From the NCBI GenBank assembly GCA_025056655.1, contig JANWVL010000042.1, positions 1 through 33,161 of the forward strand: 33,161 bases of DNA, written 5' to 3'. Positions 16,164-24,969 of the stretch are shown here, piece by piece. Made by a program: the position numbers and the translations under genes. The DNA comes from Candidatus Methylacidiphilales bacterium. GTDB taxonomy: Bacteria; Verrucomicrobiota; Verrucomicrobiia; Methylacidiphilales; JANWVL01. The first letter of the stretch is position 1. Each line of letters opens with the position of its first letter. The notes below the pieces were generated by a model, which saw nothing but the letters and a program-made list of their open reading frames with translations, searched no databases and was not told the origin of the DNA.

Positions 16164-17924
16164 ATGGATAAAAACCAAATCATTCAAGTTCTAGAAGAAA
16201 TAGCCACACTTCTAGAACTAAAAGATGAAAACCGATTTAAAGTAATCGCCTACCGCAACGCCGCACGCGCTCTAGAAACACTCCCCAAGCCGCTAGAAGA
16301 CTACATCCAAAACAACACCCTTCACGAAATCAAAGGGATCGGAACGGCAATCTCAGAGAAAATTACTACCTTGTATAACCAAGGAACTCTTCCCTACTAC
16401 GACGAATTAAAGTCCTCAATTCCTCAAGGACTTTTAAGCCTTTTAGAGATTCCAGGTCTTGGCCCCAAAAAGGTCAAGCTCCTCTATGATCAACTACAAA
16501 TTGACTCCATCGAAAAGCTGGAAAAAGCCTGCCAAGCAGGACAGCTTGAAAGTCTCAAAGGATTCGGAAAAAAAACCGAAGCAAATATACTTGAGGGAAT
16601 CGCCCAGCGCCGCCTCTTCTCTAATCAATTCCTTACAGGAAATATAAGACCACTGGCGGAGTCCCTACTTGACACACTGCGGGCGCACCCAGCAACCATA
16701 CAAATCGCTATAGCTGGCAGCCTCCGACGCTGGAAAGAGACCATTAAAGACATCGACCTAATCGCCTCTTCATCATCACCTCATGATCTAATGCAAGCCT
16801 TTGTTTCACTGCCGGCAGTCCAGCGTATTTTGAATCACGGCGAGACTAAATCTTCCGTGATCCTACAAAATGGCATCCAGTGTGATTTGCGGGTAGTTCC
16901 CGATAAAATCTATCCTTACGCTCTAGCTCATTTCACCGGCAGCAAAGAACACAACATCGCGTTGCGTCAGCGAGCCATTCACCAAGGTAAAAAACTCTCT
17001 GAATGGGGACTCTTCCAAATCGGCAAAAACGGAGAGGAAATCCTTGTCCCATGCCGCTCAGAAGAAGAGCTACATCAAGCGCTCGGCCTAGATTTTATTC
17101 CACCCGAATTACGCGAAGACTTGGGAGAAATCGAGGCATCAGAGTCTCATCGCTTACCTCGACTCATCGAGTGGACAGAAATCAAAGGCACCCTTCATTG
17201 CCATACCACCGAAAGTGATGGCGCTTCCACACTGGAAGAAATAGCACATTCCGCAATTGAACTAGGCCTTCAATACCTAGGCGTCAGCGACCATTCTCGT
17301 TCCCAATTCCAAGCCCACGGCCTTGATGAGACCCGCCTACTCAATCAAATCCGCACAATTAAAAATTGGAATCAACTCCATGCCCCCACTTACGGCCTCC
17401 ACCTTCTCGCAGGTTGTGAAGTAGATATCCTGAAAGATGGCTCGCTAGATTTCCCGGATACGGTATTAGCTGAGCTCGATTTTGTTATCGCATCGATTCA
17501 CTCCGGCTTTTCACACGACGAAAACGCCATGACACAACGACTCCTTGCTGCAATTCAAAATCCATACGTCACTGTTATCGGCCACCCCACAGGTCGGCTT
17601 TTACTGCAACGACAACCTTATCCCCTCGACATCCCACGCATTCTTGAAGCAGCAGCTAAGACAGGCACTTGGATTGAGCTAAATGCCACCCCCTCTCGTC
17701 TCGATCTGGATTGGCGTTGGTGGCGGAAAGCACGCGAACTCGGCGTGCGTTGCGTCATTACGACCGATGCTCATCACGCCGACCAACTTCATTACCTTCG
17801 ACTCGGCACCCAACTTGCACGCAAAGGATGGCTGGAAAGCAGAGATGTAGTCAACACTGCACCCTGGCCCAAATTCAAAGCCTTATTGCAAGAAAAAAGA
17901 AAACGCTTCGGGCTAGGTCCCTGA
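16164..17924 (+). CDS. polX: family X DNA polymerase with PHP domain
   Basis: Gap-filling repair polymerase with a C-terminal PHP nuclease/phosphatase domain, 586 residues. I start it at the ATG at 16164 (MDKNQIIQVLEEIATLLELK, the family start), past the terminator hairpin. The 8-kDa-like domain has helix-hairpin-helix motifs IKGIGTAIS, IPGLGPKKVK and LKGFGKKTE. The palm carries AGSLRRWKETIKDIDLIA with the D-x-D metal ligands (about 197-199) and the third Asp in QCDLRVV. The PHP domain starts at LHCHTTESDGAS (about 344) and includes GVSDHS, AGCEVDI, IGHPTGR and TTDAHH. It is bacterial PolX-type. Its stop is one base from the convergent pseudopilin gene. Confidence 0.95.
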   Translation: MDKNQIIQVLEEIATLLELKDENRFKVIAYRNAARALETLPKPLEDYIQNNTLHEIKGIGTAISEKITTLYNQGTLPYYDELKSSIPQGLLSLLEIPGLGPKKVKLLYDQLQIDSIEKLEKACQAGQLESLKGFGKKTEANILEGIAQRRLFSNQFLTGNIRPLAESLLDTLRAHPATIQIAIAGSLRRWKETIKDIDLIASSSSPHDLMQAFVSLPAVQRILNHGETKSSVILQNGIQCDLRVVPDKIYPYALAHFTGSKEHNIALRQRAIHQGKKLSEWGLFQIGKNGEEILVPCRSEEELHQALGLDFIPPELREDLGEIEASESHRLPRLIEWTEIKGTLHCHTTESDGASTLEEIAHSAIELGLQYLGVSDHSRSQFQAHGLDETRLLNQIRTIKNWNQLHAPTYGLHLLAGCEVDILKDGSLDFPDTVLAELDFVIASIHSGFSHDENAMTQRLLAAIQNPYVTVIGHPTGRLLLQRQPYPLDIPRILEAAAKTGTWIELNATPSRLDLDWRWWRKARELGVRCVITTDAHHADQLHYLRLGTQLARKGWLESRDVVNTAPWPKFKALLQEKRKRFGLGP

Positions 17925-17925
17925 C

Positions 17926-18363
17926 TTATTGTTTCCAATTACCGATGTCATCGGCCGTCCCCTCCTGACGGTCTGGTCCCTTAGAAAAGAGATCGAACGA
18001 ATTCGTATTTTTTGTCCCAGGATAACGATATACATATTTCTCCCCCCAGGGATCGACAGGAATTTCTGTCATCAATTGTCGCCATTTCCTTGGTTGCGGC
18101 TCCCCTCCAGGACGCGAAACTAAAGCCTCAAGGCCTTGCTGCGTAGTCGGGAGAGTCAAGTTCAACATTTCATACGTTCGCAACTGAGTAGAAATCGTCT
18201 TAATATCACTCTCAGCTCGCTGCTCTCGGGCAATATCCACATTTCCAGCTATTTGATTGATCGCGAACGCCGCAAAGATCGCTATGATTCCCACAACAAT
18301 CATTATCTCAAGTAGCGTGAACGCTTTCTTAGCCCTACAAATTTTCATATATGAAGTTTTCAT
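17926..18363 (-). CDS. type II secretion-like pseudopilin (GspG family)
   Basis: A 145-residue prepilin-like protein processed by a PilD-type peptidase. The N-terminus has a short basic leader, then A14|F15-TLLE with Glu at +5 and a hydrophobic helix (IMIVVGIIAIFAAFAI). The C-terminal part follows GspG: LPTTQQGLEALVSRPGG, VDPWGEKYVYRYPG and FDLFSKGPDRQEGTADDIGNW. The Ala at -1 replaces the usual Gly. I chose the ATG at 18361-18363 because the promoter overlaps the longest possible start (18414); the ATG at 18348 is also plausible. No other secretion genes are nearby, so the partner apparatus must be elsewhere. Confidence 0.88.
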   Translation of the reverse strand: MKTSYMKICRAKKAFTLLEIMIVVGIIAIFAAFAINQIAGNVDIAREQRAESDIKTISTQLRTYEMLNLTLPTTQQGLEALVSRPGGEPQPRKWRQLMTEIPVDPWGEKYVYRYPGTKNTNSFDLFSKGPDRQEGTADDIGNWKQ

Positions 18364-18391
18364 ATGCACACACTCATGCATCTTTACATGA

Positions 18392-18419
18392 ACTATACTA
18401 ATTTTATTTATCAAGTCAA
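18392..18419 (-). promoter_or_regulatory. sigma70-like promoter for the pseudopilin gene
   Basis: On the minus strand TTGACT (18414-18419) and TATAGT (18392-18397) are 16 bases apart. Transcription would start near 18385, about 22 bases before the chosen ATG. It lies in an AT-rich divergent interval shared with pyrD. Confidence 0.6.
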
Positions 18420-18512
18420 TAAAAAATCATTGCAACTTATTCGTAGATAAATAGTTCAAAAAAATAGAATTTTTTTATTCTTAGGCAAATAATTTCCCTC
18501 TACTTTAATCCA

Positions 18513-19544
18513 ATGAATTTTTACCGACTTATATTCCCAATCTTAAGTGCCTTACTTCCACCTGAGCCCGCTCATCAAATTGCCTTAAAAATCCTTTCTT
18601 CACCTTTAACCATTCGCCTCATCAAGGCAATCAACCACAAAATCAACTTCCACTTTGCTCCTCAGAACATATGCGGAGCTGTTTTCCCAAACCCTATCGG
18701 CCTCGCTGCAGGCTTCGATAAAAACGCTGAGGCTCTGCCCGCCTGGCAAGCTCTGGGCTTTGGTTTCGTTGAAATTGGGACTGTTACTCCCTTACCACAA
18801 GATGGAAACCCTAAACCTCGTTTATTTCGTGTCTGTAAAGAGCACGCCCTAATCAATCGCATGGGATTCCCCAACATTGGTGCAGCAGCTGTAGCTCAAC
18901 GCTTAAGCAGACTAAAAAACTCCGGGCTCTACCCCACCATCCCCATAGGCATTAACGTTGCCAAAAACAAAAACACACCCATAGAATCTGCATCTGAGGA
19001 CTATGCACAAGCCGTCAAAATCCTTAACCCCTACGCTGACTACTTCACATTAAACATCAGCTCCCCCAATACCCCAGGCCTACGTCTCCTCCAGTCACCA
19101 GAATCCATCCAAGAAATTGTCCAAGCTTGCCGCAATGTTACTCAACGCCCTCTTTTTATAAAACTCGCTCCAGACTTAGACCTTTATGTCTTCCTTCGTA
19201 TCTTGGAATATTGCCGCACAGCGCCAATCCAAGGACTTGTTTTGACTAACACTCTCCTAGAACGCCCATTAAGATTTTCCTCAAATGAAAAAGGCGGTAT
19301 TAGCGGTCGCCCACTTCATCATGCTGCTGTGGACCGTGTTCGAATCGCCTCAGAAAGTCTAAGCGGAACCCAAATTAAAATCATCGGCGTCGGTGGAATA
19401 GAGTCACTCAACACTCTCCGCGACTTTATCGATGCTGGAGCTCATCTCGTTCAATTATACACTGGACTCGTATATCAAGGCCCATCTCTTCTCAATGAAT
19501 TTGCCCGTTCATGGCACCTGATTCAATCACAACGTCCTCTATAG
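18513..19544 (+). CDS. pyrD: dihydroorotate dehydrogenase (quinone), class 2
   Basis: Membrane-associated flavoenzyme that oxidises dihydroorotate to orotate in pyrimidine synthesis and passes electrons to quinone. It is 343 residues, typical of class 2, with the amphipathic N-terminal helices that contact the membrane (FYRLIFPILSALLPPEPAHQ). FMN and substrate motifs are clear: NPIGLAAGFDKNAEAL, GFVEIGTVTPLPQDGNPKPR, INRMGFPN, and NISSPNTPGL with the class 2 catalytic Ser. The barrel ends with VGGIESL and QLYTGLVYQGP. The ATG at 18513 is the natural start. It lies divergent from the pseudopilin gene and 46 bases before a tRNA. Confidence 0.97.
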   Translation: MNFYRLIFPILSALLPPEPAHQIALKILSSPLTIRLIKAINHKINFHFAPQNICGAVFPNPIGLAAGFDKNAEALPAWQALGFGFVEIGTVTPLPQDGNPKPRLFRVCKEHALINRMGFPNIGAAAVAQRLSRLKNSGLYPTIPIGINVAKNKNTPIESASEDYAQAVKILNPYADYFTLNISSPNTPGLRLLQSPESIQEIVQACRNVTQRPLFIKLAPDLDLYVFLRILEYCRTAPIQGLVLTNTLLERPLRFSSNEKGGISGRPLHHAAVDRVRIASESLSGTQIKIIGVGGIESLNTLRDFIDAGAHLVQLYTGLVYQGPSLLNEFARSWHLIQSQRPL

Positions 19545-19590
19545 TCATCCTTGCCAGCTCCTACTGCCAAGCATATTCTTACAACTATCC

Positions 19591-19664
19591 GGTCCCGTAG
19601 CTCAGTAGGATAGAGCAGGGCTTTCCTAAAGCCAAGGTCGCGCGTTCGATTCGCGCCGGGACCA
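19591..19664 (+). tRNA. tRNA-Arg (anticodon CCU)
   Basis: A 74-nt cloverleaf. The acceptor GGTCCCG pairs with CGGGACC. The D stem is GCTC/GAGC, the anticodon loop is TTCCTAA (CCT reads AGG), and the T arm is GCGCG-TTCGATT-CGCGC. The anticodon stem has a G-A mismatch at its outermost pair. No CCA is encoded. It follows pyrD by 46 bases and faces a convergent tRNA-Ala one base away. Confidence 0.95.
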
Positions 19665-19665
19665 A

Positions 19666-19738
19666 TGGAGCCTAGGGGATTCGAACCCCTGACCTCCTCA
19701 ATGCCATTGAGGCGCTCTACCAACTGAGCTAAGACCCC
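19666..19738 (-). tRNA. tRNA-Ala (anticodon GGC)
   Basis: A 73-nt cloverleaf on the minus strand. The acceptor GGGGTCT pairs with AGGCTCC through one G-U pair. The D arm contains GCTCAGTTGGTAGAGC, the anticodon arm is CCTCA-ATGGCAT-TGAGG (GGC reads GCC), and the T arm is CAGGG-GTTCGAA-TCCCCT-like. No CCA is encoded. Its 3' end is one base from the 3' end of the tRNA-Arg. The AT-rich 217 bases upstream (19739-19955) must hold its promoter; I see no strong match. Confidence 0.95.
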
Positions 19739-19955
19739 ATATCTCAATGAAAAACTAAAGACTATTTAGTTCACCATCCACCAATTGCGCAACCTATTTT
19801 TCACATAACTTATTCAGACAAATAAAAATTCAACTAAATAATCCATTAAAAGAAATAAAAATTTAACACGCATTAAAATTTTATTTATCTAAGGTCACTG
19901 TATTCAAAACAAACTTCAAAAACCTCTGACTCACAACTAATTTGCAGCCACCGTC

Positions 19956-21071
19956 ATGCCTAGAACCAGGATTATACTCATACTCCCTCTTGTCCAAGCT
20001 CTTCTTGACAGCTTCATCCCCACTCATGCTCAGACTCACACACAATGGAAGCAAGCATTATCTCCTCACCCTTGGTCATTTCCCAAAGACCACGGCAATC
20101 ATCCCGAATATCGCACAGAATGGTGGTATTTCACTGGTAACCTGACTGATTCAAAACAAAAAAACTATGGCTACCAGCTAACATTCTTTCGACAAGGGGC
20201 AAGACGAGATACCCCTCCTCTCAAAAGCCGATGGACATTCCGCGACCTATACTTTGCACACTTTGCTATATCTGATCCATCAATTCCGCTTTTTCTGAAG
20301 GCCCAAAAAATTTCAAGAGCGGCACTTGATACTGCTGGATCCGCTTTAGATGCCCTCCATGTGTGGATTGATGACTGGCGAGCTACCGAAATTAACCCAT
20401 CTCAGTTCAGGCTCTCAGCCGACGCAGGAAACTTTGCTCTCGATTTATTATTAACAACCAAAAAACCGCCTATTCTTCATGGACGAGATGGACTGAGCCA
20501 AAAATCCACCCGCAAAGGATATGCATCGCATTATTTTTCATACACTCGTTTACTCACCCACGGCGTCATACGAATACATAACGTCGAATATCCCGTAAGC
20601 GGCACCAGTTGGTTCGACAAAGAGTTCAGCTCATCCATGTTAGATACAGACCAAGTAGGATGGGATTGGTTCTCAATCCAATTCGACAACGACTGTGAAC
20701 TCATGCTCTACCTGCTCCGTCATTCTGACGCCTCTACATCCTATTCAGGTGGCACTTGGGTTGAATCCGACGGGCAAAAAATAGATATTTCCCATCGCCA
20801 ATTTTCCGTGATTCCACGCAGAGAATGGACGAGCCCCCACACTCAGATCACCTACCCATCTGGATGGACAATTCGAGTGCCCTCATTAAATCTCGAAATA
20901 GAATTCCTACCCCGCACACCAGACCAAGAGCTCTCGTTTCAACTTGCAAATCGTCCCTTAAACTACTGGGAAGGCGCCTGCGTCGCCCAAGGCATATACA
21001 AAGGCAAACCCATCCGTGGTCATGGTTTTGCAGAGCTTACAGGCTACGACGGCATGCGTCCCCTACGCTGA
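19956..21071 (+). CDS. secreted AttH/CrtC-like lipocalin-domain protein
   Basis: A 371-residue protein with a signal peptide (hydrophobic IILILPLVQALLDSFI, probable cut near THAQ at 24-27). The mature part begins with the family's signature PKDHGNHPEYRTEWWYFTGN (about 43-62). Later family motifs are GYQLTFFRQ, YFAHFAISDP, YASHYFSYTRL, GTSWFDKEFSS and GWDWFSIQFDN. The family covers predicted carotenoid hydratases and AttH, an accessory protein of an ABC transporter. Hydratase activity is not implied, and no carotenoid genes are nearby. The gene lies 21 bases before an ABC-2 permease gene, so a role in handling an exported hydrophobic or glycan substrate is a reasonable inference. Confidence 0.85.
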   Translation: MPRTRIILILPLVQALLDSFIPTHAQTHTQWKQALSPHPWSFPKDHGNHPEYRTEWWYFTGNLTDSKQKNYGYQLTFFRQGARRDTPPLKSRWTFRDLYFAHFAISDPSIPLFLKAQKISRAALDTAGSALDALHVWIDDWRATEINPSQFRLSADAGNFALDLLLTTKKPPILHGRDGLSQKSTRKGYASHYFSYTRLLTHGVIRIHNVEYPVSGTSWFDKEFSSSMLDTDQVGWDWFSIQFDNDCELMLYLLRHSDASTSYSGGTWVESDGQKIDISHRQFSVIPRREWTSPHTQITYPSGWTIRVPSLNLEIEFLPRTPDQELSFQLANRPLNYWEGACVAQGIYKGKPIRGHGFAELTGYDGMRPLR

Positions 21072-21092
21072 CCGAGCTATGATAAATCTATC

Positions 21093-21860
21093 ATGAACTC
21101 CCTGGCTCACTACGTCCATCTCATCCGTTTGTGCACACATGCACAATTAAAGGCTGAAACTCACCGCTCCTACCTCGGTTACTTCTGGTGGATACTTGAA
21201 CCACTCCTCAACACTTTTCTTTTTTACTCCCTTTTCTTTCTTTTCCTAGGCAAACGCACCCAACAATACCTTGAATTCCTCCTCGTCGGCACCCTCCTCT
21301 GGCAATGGATTCAAAGCACCTTGCAACTTGCTACCACCTCGATACTCGAAAAACCTCACCTCCTTCGTCAAATTAAAATCCCACTCTCCCTCTTCCCTAT
21401 CACCAAGACATTAGCCAACACCACAAAATTTATCATCATATATCTAATCTTGCTCGTTTATCTGATCCTGCAAAACTTCCTCCCCTCACCTATTTGGCTT
21501 TTGCTGGTCCCCTTACTCCTTTTGCATACGTTACTCATTTTCAGCTTTGCCCTTCCCCTGGCCCTTCTGACTCCATTCGCTCCCGACATCAAAACCATAC
21601 TTGACGCGCTCCTGCGCTTTCTGATGTTGCTTTCGGGCATCTTCTTTACTGTTGAATCCATACCCGCACATCTTCTGCCCTATTTTTATGCCAATCCTTT
21701 TGCTCACATACTTGAAACCCATCGTTCAATTCTCCTTCACAACCAAATCCCTCCCCCTCACCACTGGATAAACTCAGCTCTATTCATTCTCCTGCTTCTT
21801 CCAATCGGCCTAGCATTGCTTCGTTTTGCGGACGGCCGCATCCCAAAAATCCTAAAGTAA
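21093..21860 (+). CDS. ABC-2 type permease, Wzm/polysaccharide-exporter-like
   Basis: A 255-residue inner-membrane permease with about six hydrophobic helices. The start region LKAETHRSYLGYFWWILEPLLN matches the amphipathic interface helix of O-antigen and teichoic-acid exporters (Wzm/TagG). The later RQIKIPLSLFPITKTLAN and the final FADGRIPKIL are also family-like. The partner ATPase follows after eight bases. With that ATPase it should move an undecaprenyl-linked or other glycan, or a glycolipid, across the inner membrane. The upstream lipocalin and downstream HlyD-like adaptor are not standard Wzm/Wzt neighbours. No glycosyltransferase is in the cluster. Confidence 0.88.
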   Translation: MNSLAHYVHLIRLCTHAQLKAETHRSYLGYFWWILEPLLNTFLFYSLFFLFLGKRTQQYLEFLLVGTLLWQWIQSTLQLATTSILEKPHLLRQIKIPLSLFPITKTLANTTKFIIIYLILLVYLILQNFLPSPIWLLLVPLLLLHTLLIFSFALPLALLTPFAPDIKTILDALLRFLMLLSGIFFTVESIPAHLLPYFYANPFAHILETHRSILLHNQIPPPHHWINSALFILLLLPIGLALLRFADGRIPKILK

Positions 21861-21868
21861 CATCTTCC

Positions 21869-22576
21869 ATGGAAACAGTGGCCCCTTACCTCATTCAAGC
21901 CAACAAAATCAGTCTCTACTATCGCATCCAGAAAGGTTTTATCCGCGGCTTCAAAGCCCGATTCCAAGCCCTTCACGAAGTCTCTCTCACCCTTCGATCA
22001 GGAGACCGGATCGGCCTCATCGGTCGCAATGGTGCTGGTAAAACCACGTTACTACAAATTCTTGCCCGCATCATACGCCCCGATAAAGGCACTCTTACGA
22101 CAGCCCCACACATACGCACCCTCTTACTCTCGATCGCAGCAGGTTTTGAAAGCTCTCTCACAGGCCGCCAAAACGCTTTATTAAGCGCTCTCTATCTAGG
22201 GCTCGACCACGCAACTGCCACATCCCGGCTGCCCGAAATCCAATCATTCTCTGAGCTCGAAGACTTCTTCGACCAACCTCTTTACACCTACTCATCTGGC
22301 ATGGTTTCCCGATTAGGCTTTGCCGTCGCACTACAGACGGATCCAGATGTCCTACTCATTGATGAAATTCTCTCAGTCGGTGATCATCACTTCCAAGAAA
22401 AATCCAAAAACGCCTTACTCCATCGCCTTCGCCCCTCACAAGCAGTTTTGATCGCAACTCACGACCTGTCACTCCTACAACAAATCACCACACACACTCT
22501 CTGGCTAGAAAATGGACGCGTCCGATATTTTGGGCCGACCCCCGAAACTCTCGACCTTTACCAGAAAAATTCCTAG
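21869..22576 (+). CDS. ABC transporter ATPase, Wzt/TagH-like
   Basis: The 235-residue nucleotide-binding subunit of the exporter. It has Walker A GRNGAGKTT (about 52-60), the polysaccharide-exporter signature YSSGM (about 140), Walker B VLLIDEILSVGD (about 160-170) and the switch ATHDLS. These are characteristic of Wzt, KpsT and TagH. Wzt proteins that bind a capped O-antigen carry a C-terminal carbohydrate domain; this one stops after the ATPase domain, so it is more like KpsT-type ATPases. Its start ATG is eight bases after the permease stop, pointing to tight co-translation. Confidence 0.9.
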   Translation: METVAPYLIQANKISLYYRIQKGFIRGFKARFQALHEVSLTLRSGDRIGLIGRNGAGKTTLLQILARIIRPDKGTLTTAPHIRTLLLSIAAGFESSLTGRQNALLSALYLGLDHATATSRLPEIQSFSELEDFFDQPLYTYSSGMVSRLGFAVALQTDPDVLLIDEILSVGDHHFQEKSKNALLHRLRPSQAVLIATHDLSLLQQITTHTLWLENGRVRYFGPTPETLDLYQKNS

Positions 22577-22599
22577 CCTTACCTCCCCCAACACTCACC

Positions 22600-23760
22600 A
22601 TGTGCCGCATACTTCGAAATCCCATTTCCCTCACTCTTCTCACACTCATTCTGCTTTACTGCCTCACACGCTCATTTCCCAACATTCCCCCGTTTTCTAT
22701 CCTTGCCTCTATCTTCCCAGGCATCCCCTCCGCACAAGTCATTCAGCCAACCATAGGACGCGCCATCTCAGCAGTCTATGCGACGGTCACAGTCGAACCA
22801 ACCCAACAGACTCTTATCCGCACCCGTCATTTCGGCCACGTTCGCGCCATCCACGTCTCCCCAGGTCAAAGCGTCACTCAAGATGCCCCTCTTGCTGACA
22901 TCATTGACGAAACTACCTACCGTGAAATTGAACTCGCCAACGCTGAGCTAGCCCAAGCTCGCCTCCGCCACTCTCTTGGCCCTCCATCCCTCCCACTCCT
23001 CAAAAACAAAGAAGCCGAACTCAAAAAACTCAAAGCTCTTCTCGATGCAGGAAACATCGCCCCAATCGAGTATCAGCGCGCAGAAAACGAACTCCGTTCC
23101 CTTCAAGATCGCGTAAAAATCGAAACCGCCTCTCTAGATCACGACCTTCAAGTCGCCGAGCAACGCCTCAAAACTCAAATCCAAGAAAAAAACCAGATGA
23201 CCCTCCGATCGCCACTCAATGGCACAGTGCTAGAAATCTACGCCACCCTCGGGGAATTCCTCCCCCCACAGTCACAAATCATGCGCATCGGCTCTAGCAC
23301 CCTGCACCTCACGGCCTTTATCAACGAAGAAGATATAGGCCGCCTCAAACCCAAAATGAAGGGTAACGTCAAACTCTTCGCCTACCCCGAACTCACCCTT
23401 ACTGCCACTCTCACTCAAATCCTCCCCCAAGCCGAAAATCAATCCTATCGCGCACTTTTCACATTGGATGAACCGCCTCCTATGCTCCTCCCTGGCATGA
23501 CCGGCGAAATTAACATCATCACTGATACCCGCGAGCAAGCACTCCTCATCCCGACACGCGCACTCCTTCCCGGCCCAGCTGTTTACACAGTCTCCCCATC
23601 AGGTCGCATCCGCCTTACCCCAGTAACGATCGGCTTCCGTTCCATCGAAACCACGGAAATCCTCTCTGGCCTCACGCCGAACGACCGTCTCATCGCCGAT
23701 GAGCTTCACCGTTACGCCCCTGGCCAAGTCGTGCGCATCATCAAACAACATACACGATAA
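22600..23760 (+). CDS. HlyD/RND-type periplasmic adaptor protein
   Basis: A 386-residue membrane-fusion protein. It has an N-terminal membrane anchor (ISLTLLTLILLYCLT, about 13-27), a lipoyl half-motif (GHVRAIHVSPGQSV), a coiled-coil hairpin (about 105-200, rich in E, L, K and Q), the second lipoyl half (RSPLNGTVLEIYATLGEFL) and beta-barrel plus membrane-proximal domains (LPGMTGEI, LIPTRALL). Such adaptors link an inner-membrane transporter to an outer-membrane channel. They usually partner with RND pumps or MacB-type permeases, whereas this one follows a Wzm/Wzt-like pair by 23 bases. No outer-membrane TolC gene is in the window. Confidence 0.88.
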   Translation: MCRILRNPISLTLLTLILLYCLTRSFPNIPPFSILASIFPGIPSAQVIQPTIGRAISAVYATVTVEPTQQTLIRTRHFGHVRAIHVSPGQSVTQDAPLADIIDETTYREIELANAELAQARLRHSLGPPSLPLLKNKEAELKKLKALLDAGNIAPIEYQRAENELRSLQDRVKIETASLDHDLQVAEQRLKTQIQEKNQMTLRSPLNGTVLEIYATLGEFLPPQSQIMRIGSSTLHLTAFINEEDIGRLKPKMKGNVKLFAYPELTLTATLTQILPQAENQSYRALFTLDEPPPMLLPGMTGEINIITDTREQALLIPTRALLPGPAVYTVSPSGRIRLTPVTIGFRSIETTEILSGLTPNDRLIADELHRYAPGQVVRIIKQHTR

Positions 23761-23838
23761 ATAAAAAGCCGGATTGCTCCCTCGAAAGCATAAAGTCAAT
23801 TTCAAAGCTAAGAATTTTGGATTAAAATCCCTCTCAAG

Positions 23839-24957
23839 TTGAAAATCATATACCGCTTACTCTACCTTCAACTCTTCAAAGTCACGACTATTGCAATAGC
23901 AGTCGTCACGACACTATTCGTTTTGCTGAACGTATTAAAAGACGTCATCGCCCTATTGATGAATAGCGTCGTCCCCGCACTCACCATTGCACAAATGGTG
24001 CTGTTACTAGTCCCATTCGTCTTAATGTTTACCATTCCATGGGGATTCTTAATCGCAGTCCTTCTCGTCTTTGGACGTCTTTCCCAAGATAGAGAAATAC
24101 TAGCTCTCAAATCAAGTGGTATCAGCTTAGTCGTGCTGGCTGCTCCCACAATTATCCTAGCTCTCGCAGCCTGCCTGTTGCTCTTGTATATCAACACGAC
24201 GCTTTCACCTGCTGCACGATTTGCTTTTAAGCAGATCGTAGCCGAAGTTCTCCGCAAAGACCCGACAGCTTTATTCGTGCCTGGAAAATCTATCGAACAA
24301 TTCCCTGGCTATCGCATCTACATCAGAGAGAAAAACGGTCCGCACCTCACAGACATACATCTCTGGACCATCGATACAGAAGGCAATCCAATTCGATCTC
24401 TACGAGCAGACCACGGCCGATTAGAACTCGACCAAAAAAATGAACGGATAATCATTCACTTGCACAATTCACGTCAAGAAGAACGACGCCGAGGAGACTC
24501 TGCCGACACTGCTTACGTCGTGCCTGGCGTCAGCGCAGAATATATACCATTGACTCTTTCTCTTGAAGGTCTTTTCAAAAAGGCTGAGCGCAAACTATCA
24601 CCCAGCAATATGACTATCTCCCAACTCAGGCGACATCTGGCTTCGCATGCTTCTTCCCTTGATCCCTCCTCAATCGCAGCGATCCTCACAGAGGCCAATA
24701 AACGGCTTGCCTTAGCTTTTGCCCCACTCACATTTACGCTCATCGCTATCCCGCTTGCCATACAGACTCGAAGAAAGGAAACCTCTACGGGAGTTGCGCT
24801 CAGCTTAGCAATCGTGCTGACTTACTTCTTCATGCTAGTGCTCGCAGAAGCCTTCAAGCGCAACATCGCACTTCATCCCGAGATGCTTGTGTGGCTACCC
24901 AACATCATATTTCAAGCACTAGGAGTCTTTTTACTGATTCGGGTCAATCGCCTTTAG
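23839..24957 (+). CDS. LptF/LptG family permease (YjgP/YjgQ)
   Basis: A 372-residue inner-membrane permease of the family that extracts LPS for the Lpt bridge. Three N-terminal helices (within 1-115) carry the family motif FGRLSQDREILALKSSGIS. A periplasmic beta domain follows (about 130-265), then three C-terminal helices (within 280-370). The start is a TTG at 23839 (MKIIYRLLYLQLFKV, a normal family start); no in-frame ATG precedes it and no Shine-Dalgarno site is visible. The second permease and LptB are not nearby. It lies 78 bases after the adaptor gene and may share its transcript, which would link the cluster to outer-membrane lipid or glycan traffic. LptF cannot be told from LptG here. 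Confidence 0.85.
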   Translation: MKIIYRLLYLQLFKVTTIAIAVVTTLFVLLNVLKDVIALLMNSVVPALTIAQMVLLLVPFVLMFTIPWGFLIAVLLVFGRLSQDREILALKSSGISLVVLAAPTIILALAACLLLLYINTTLSPAARFAFKQIVAEVLRKDPTALFVPGKSIEQFPGYRIYIREKNGPHLTDIHLWTIDTEGNPIRSLRADHGRLELDQKNERIIIHLHNSRQEERRRGDSADTAYVVPGVSAEYIPLTLSLEGLFKKAERKLSPSNMTISQLRRHLASHASSLDPSSIAAILTEANKRLALAFAPLTFTLIAIPLAIQTRRKETSTGVALSLAIVLTYFFMLVLAEAFKRNIALHPEMLVWLPNIIFQALGVFLLIRVNRL

Positions 24958-24969
24958 TATAGATTAGTA

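Noticed and set aside
19591-19738. tRNA-linked attachment site of an integrated element
   Set aside because: No integrase, no direct repeat of a tRNA 3' end, and ordinary chromosomal genes lie on both sides.
19523-19747. Minus-strand 74-aa reading frame
   Set aside because: It runs through the two tRNA genes. Its sequence is the translation of tRNA stems, not a protein gene.
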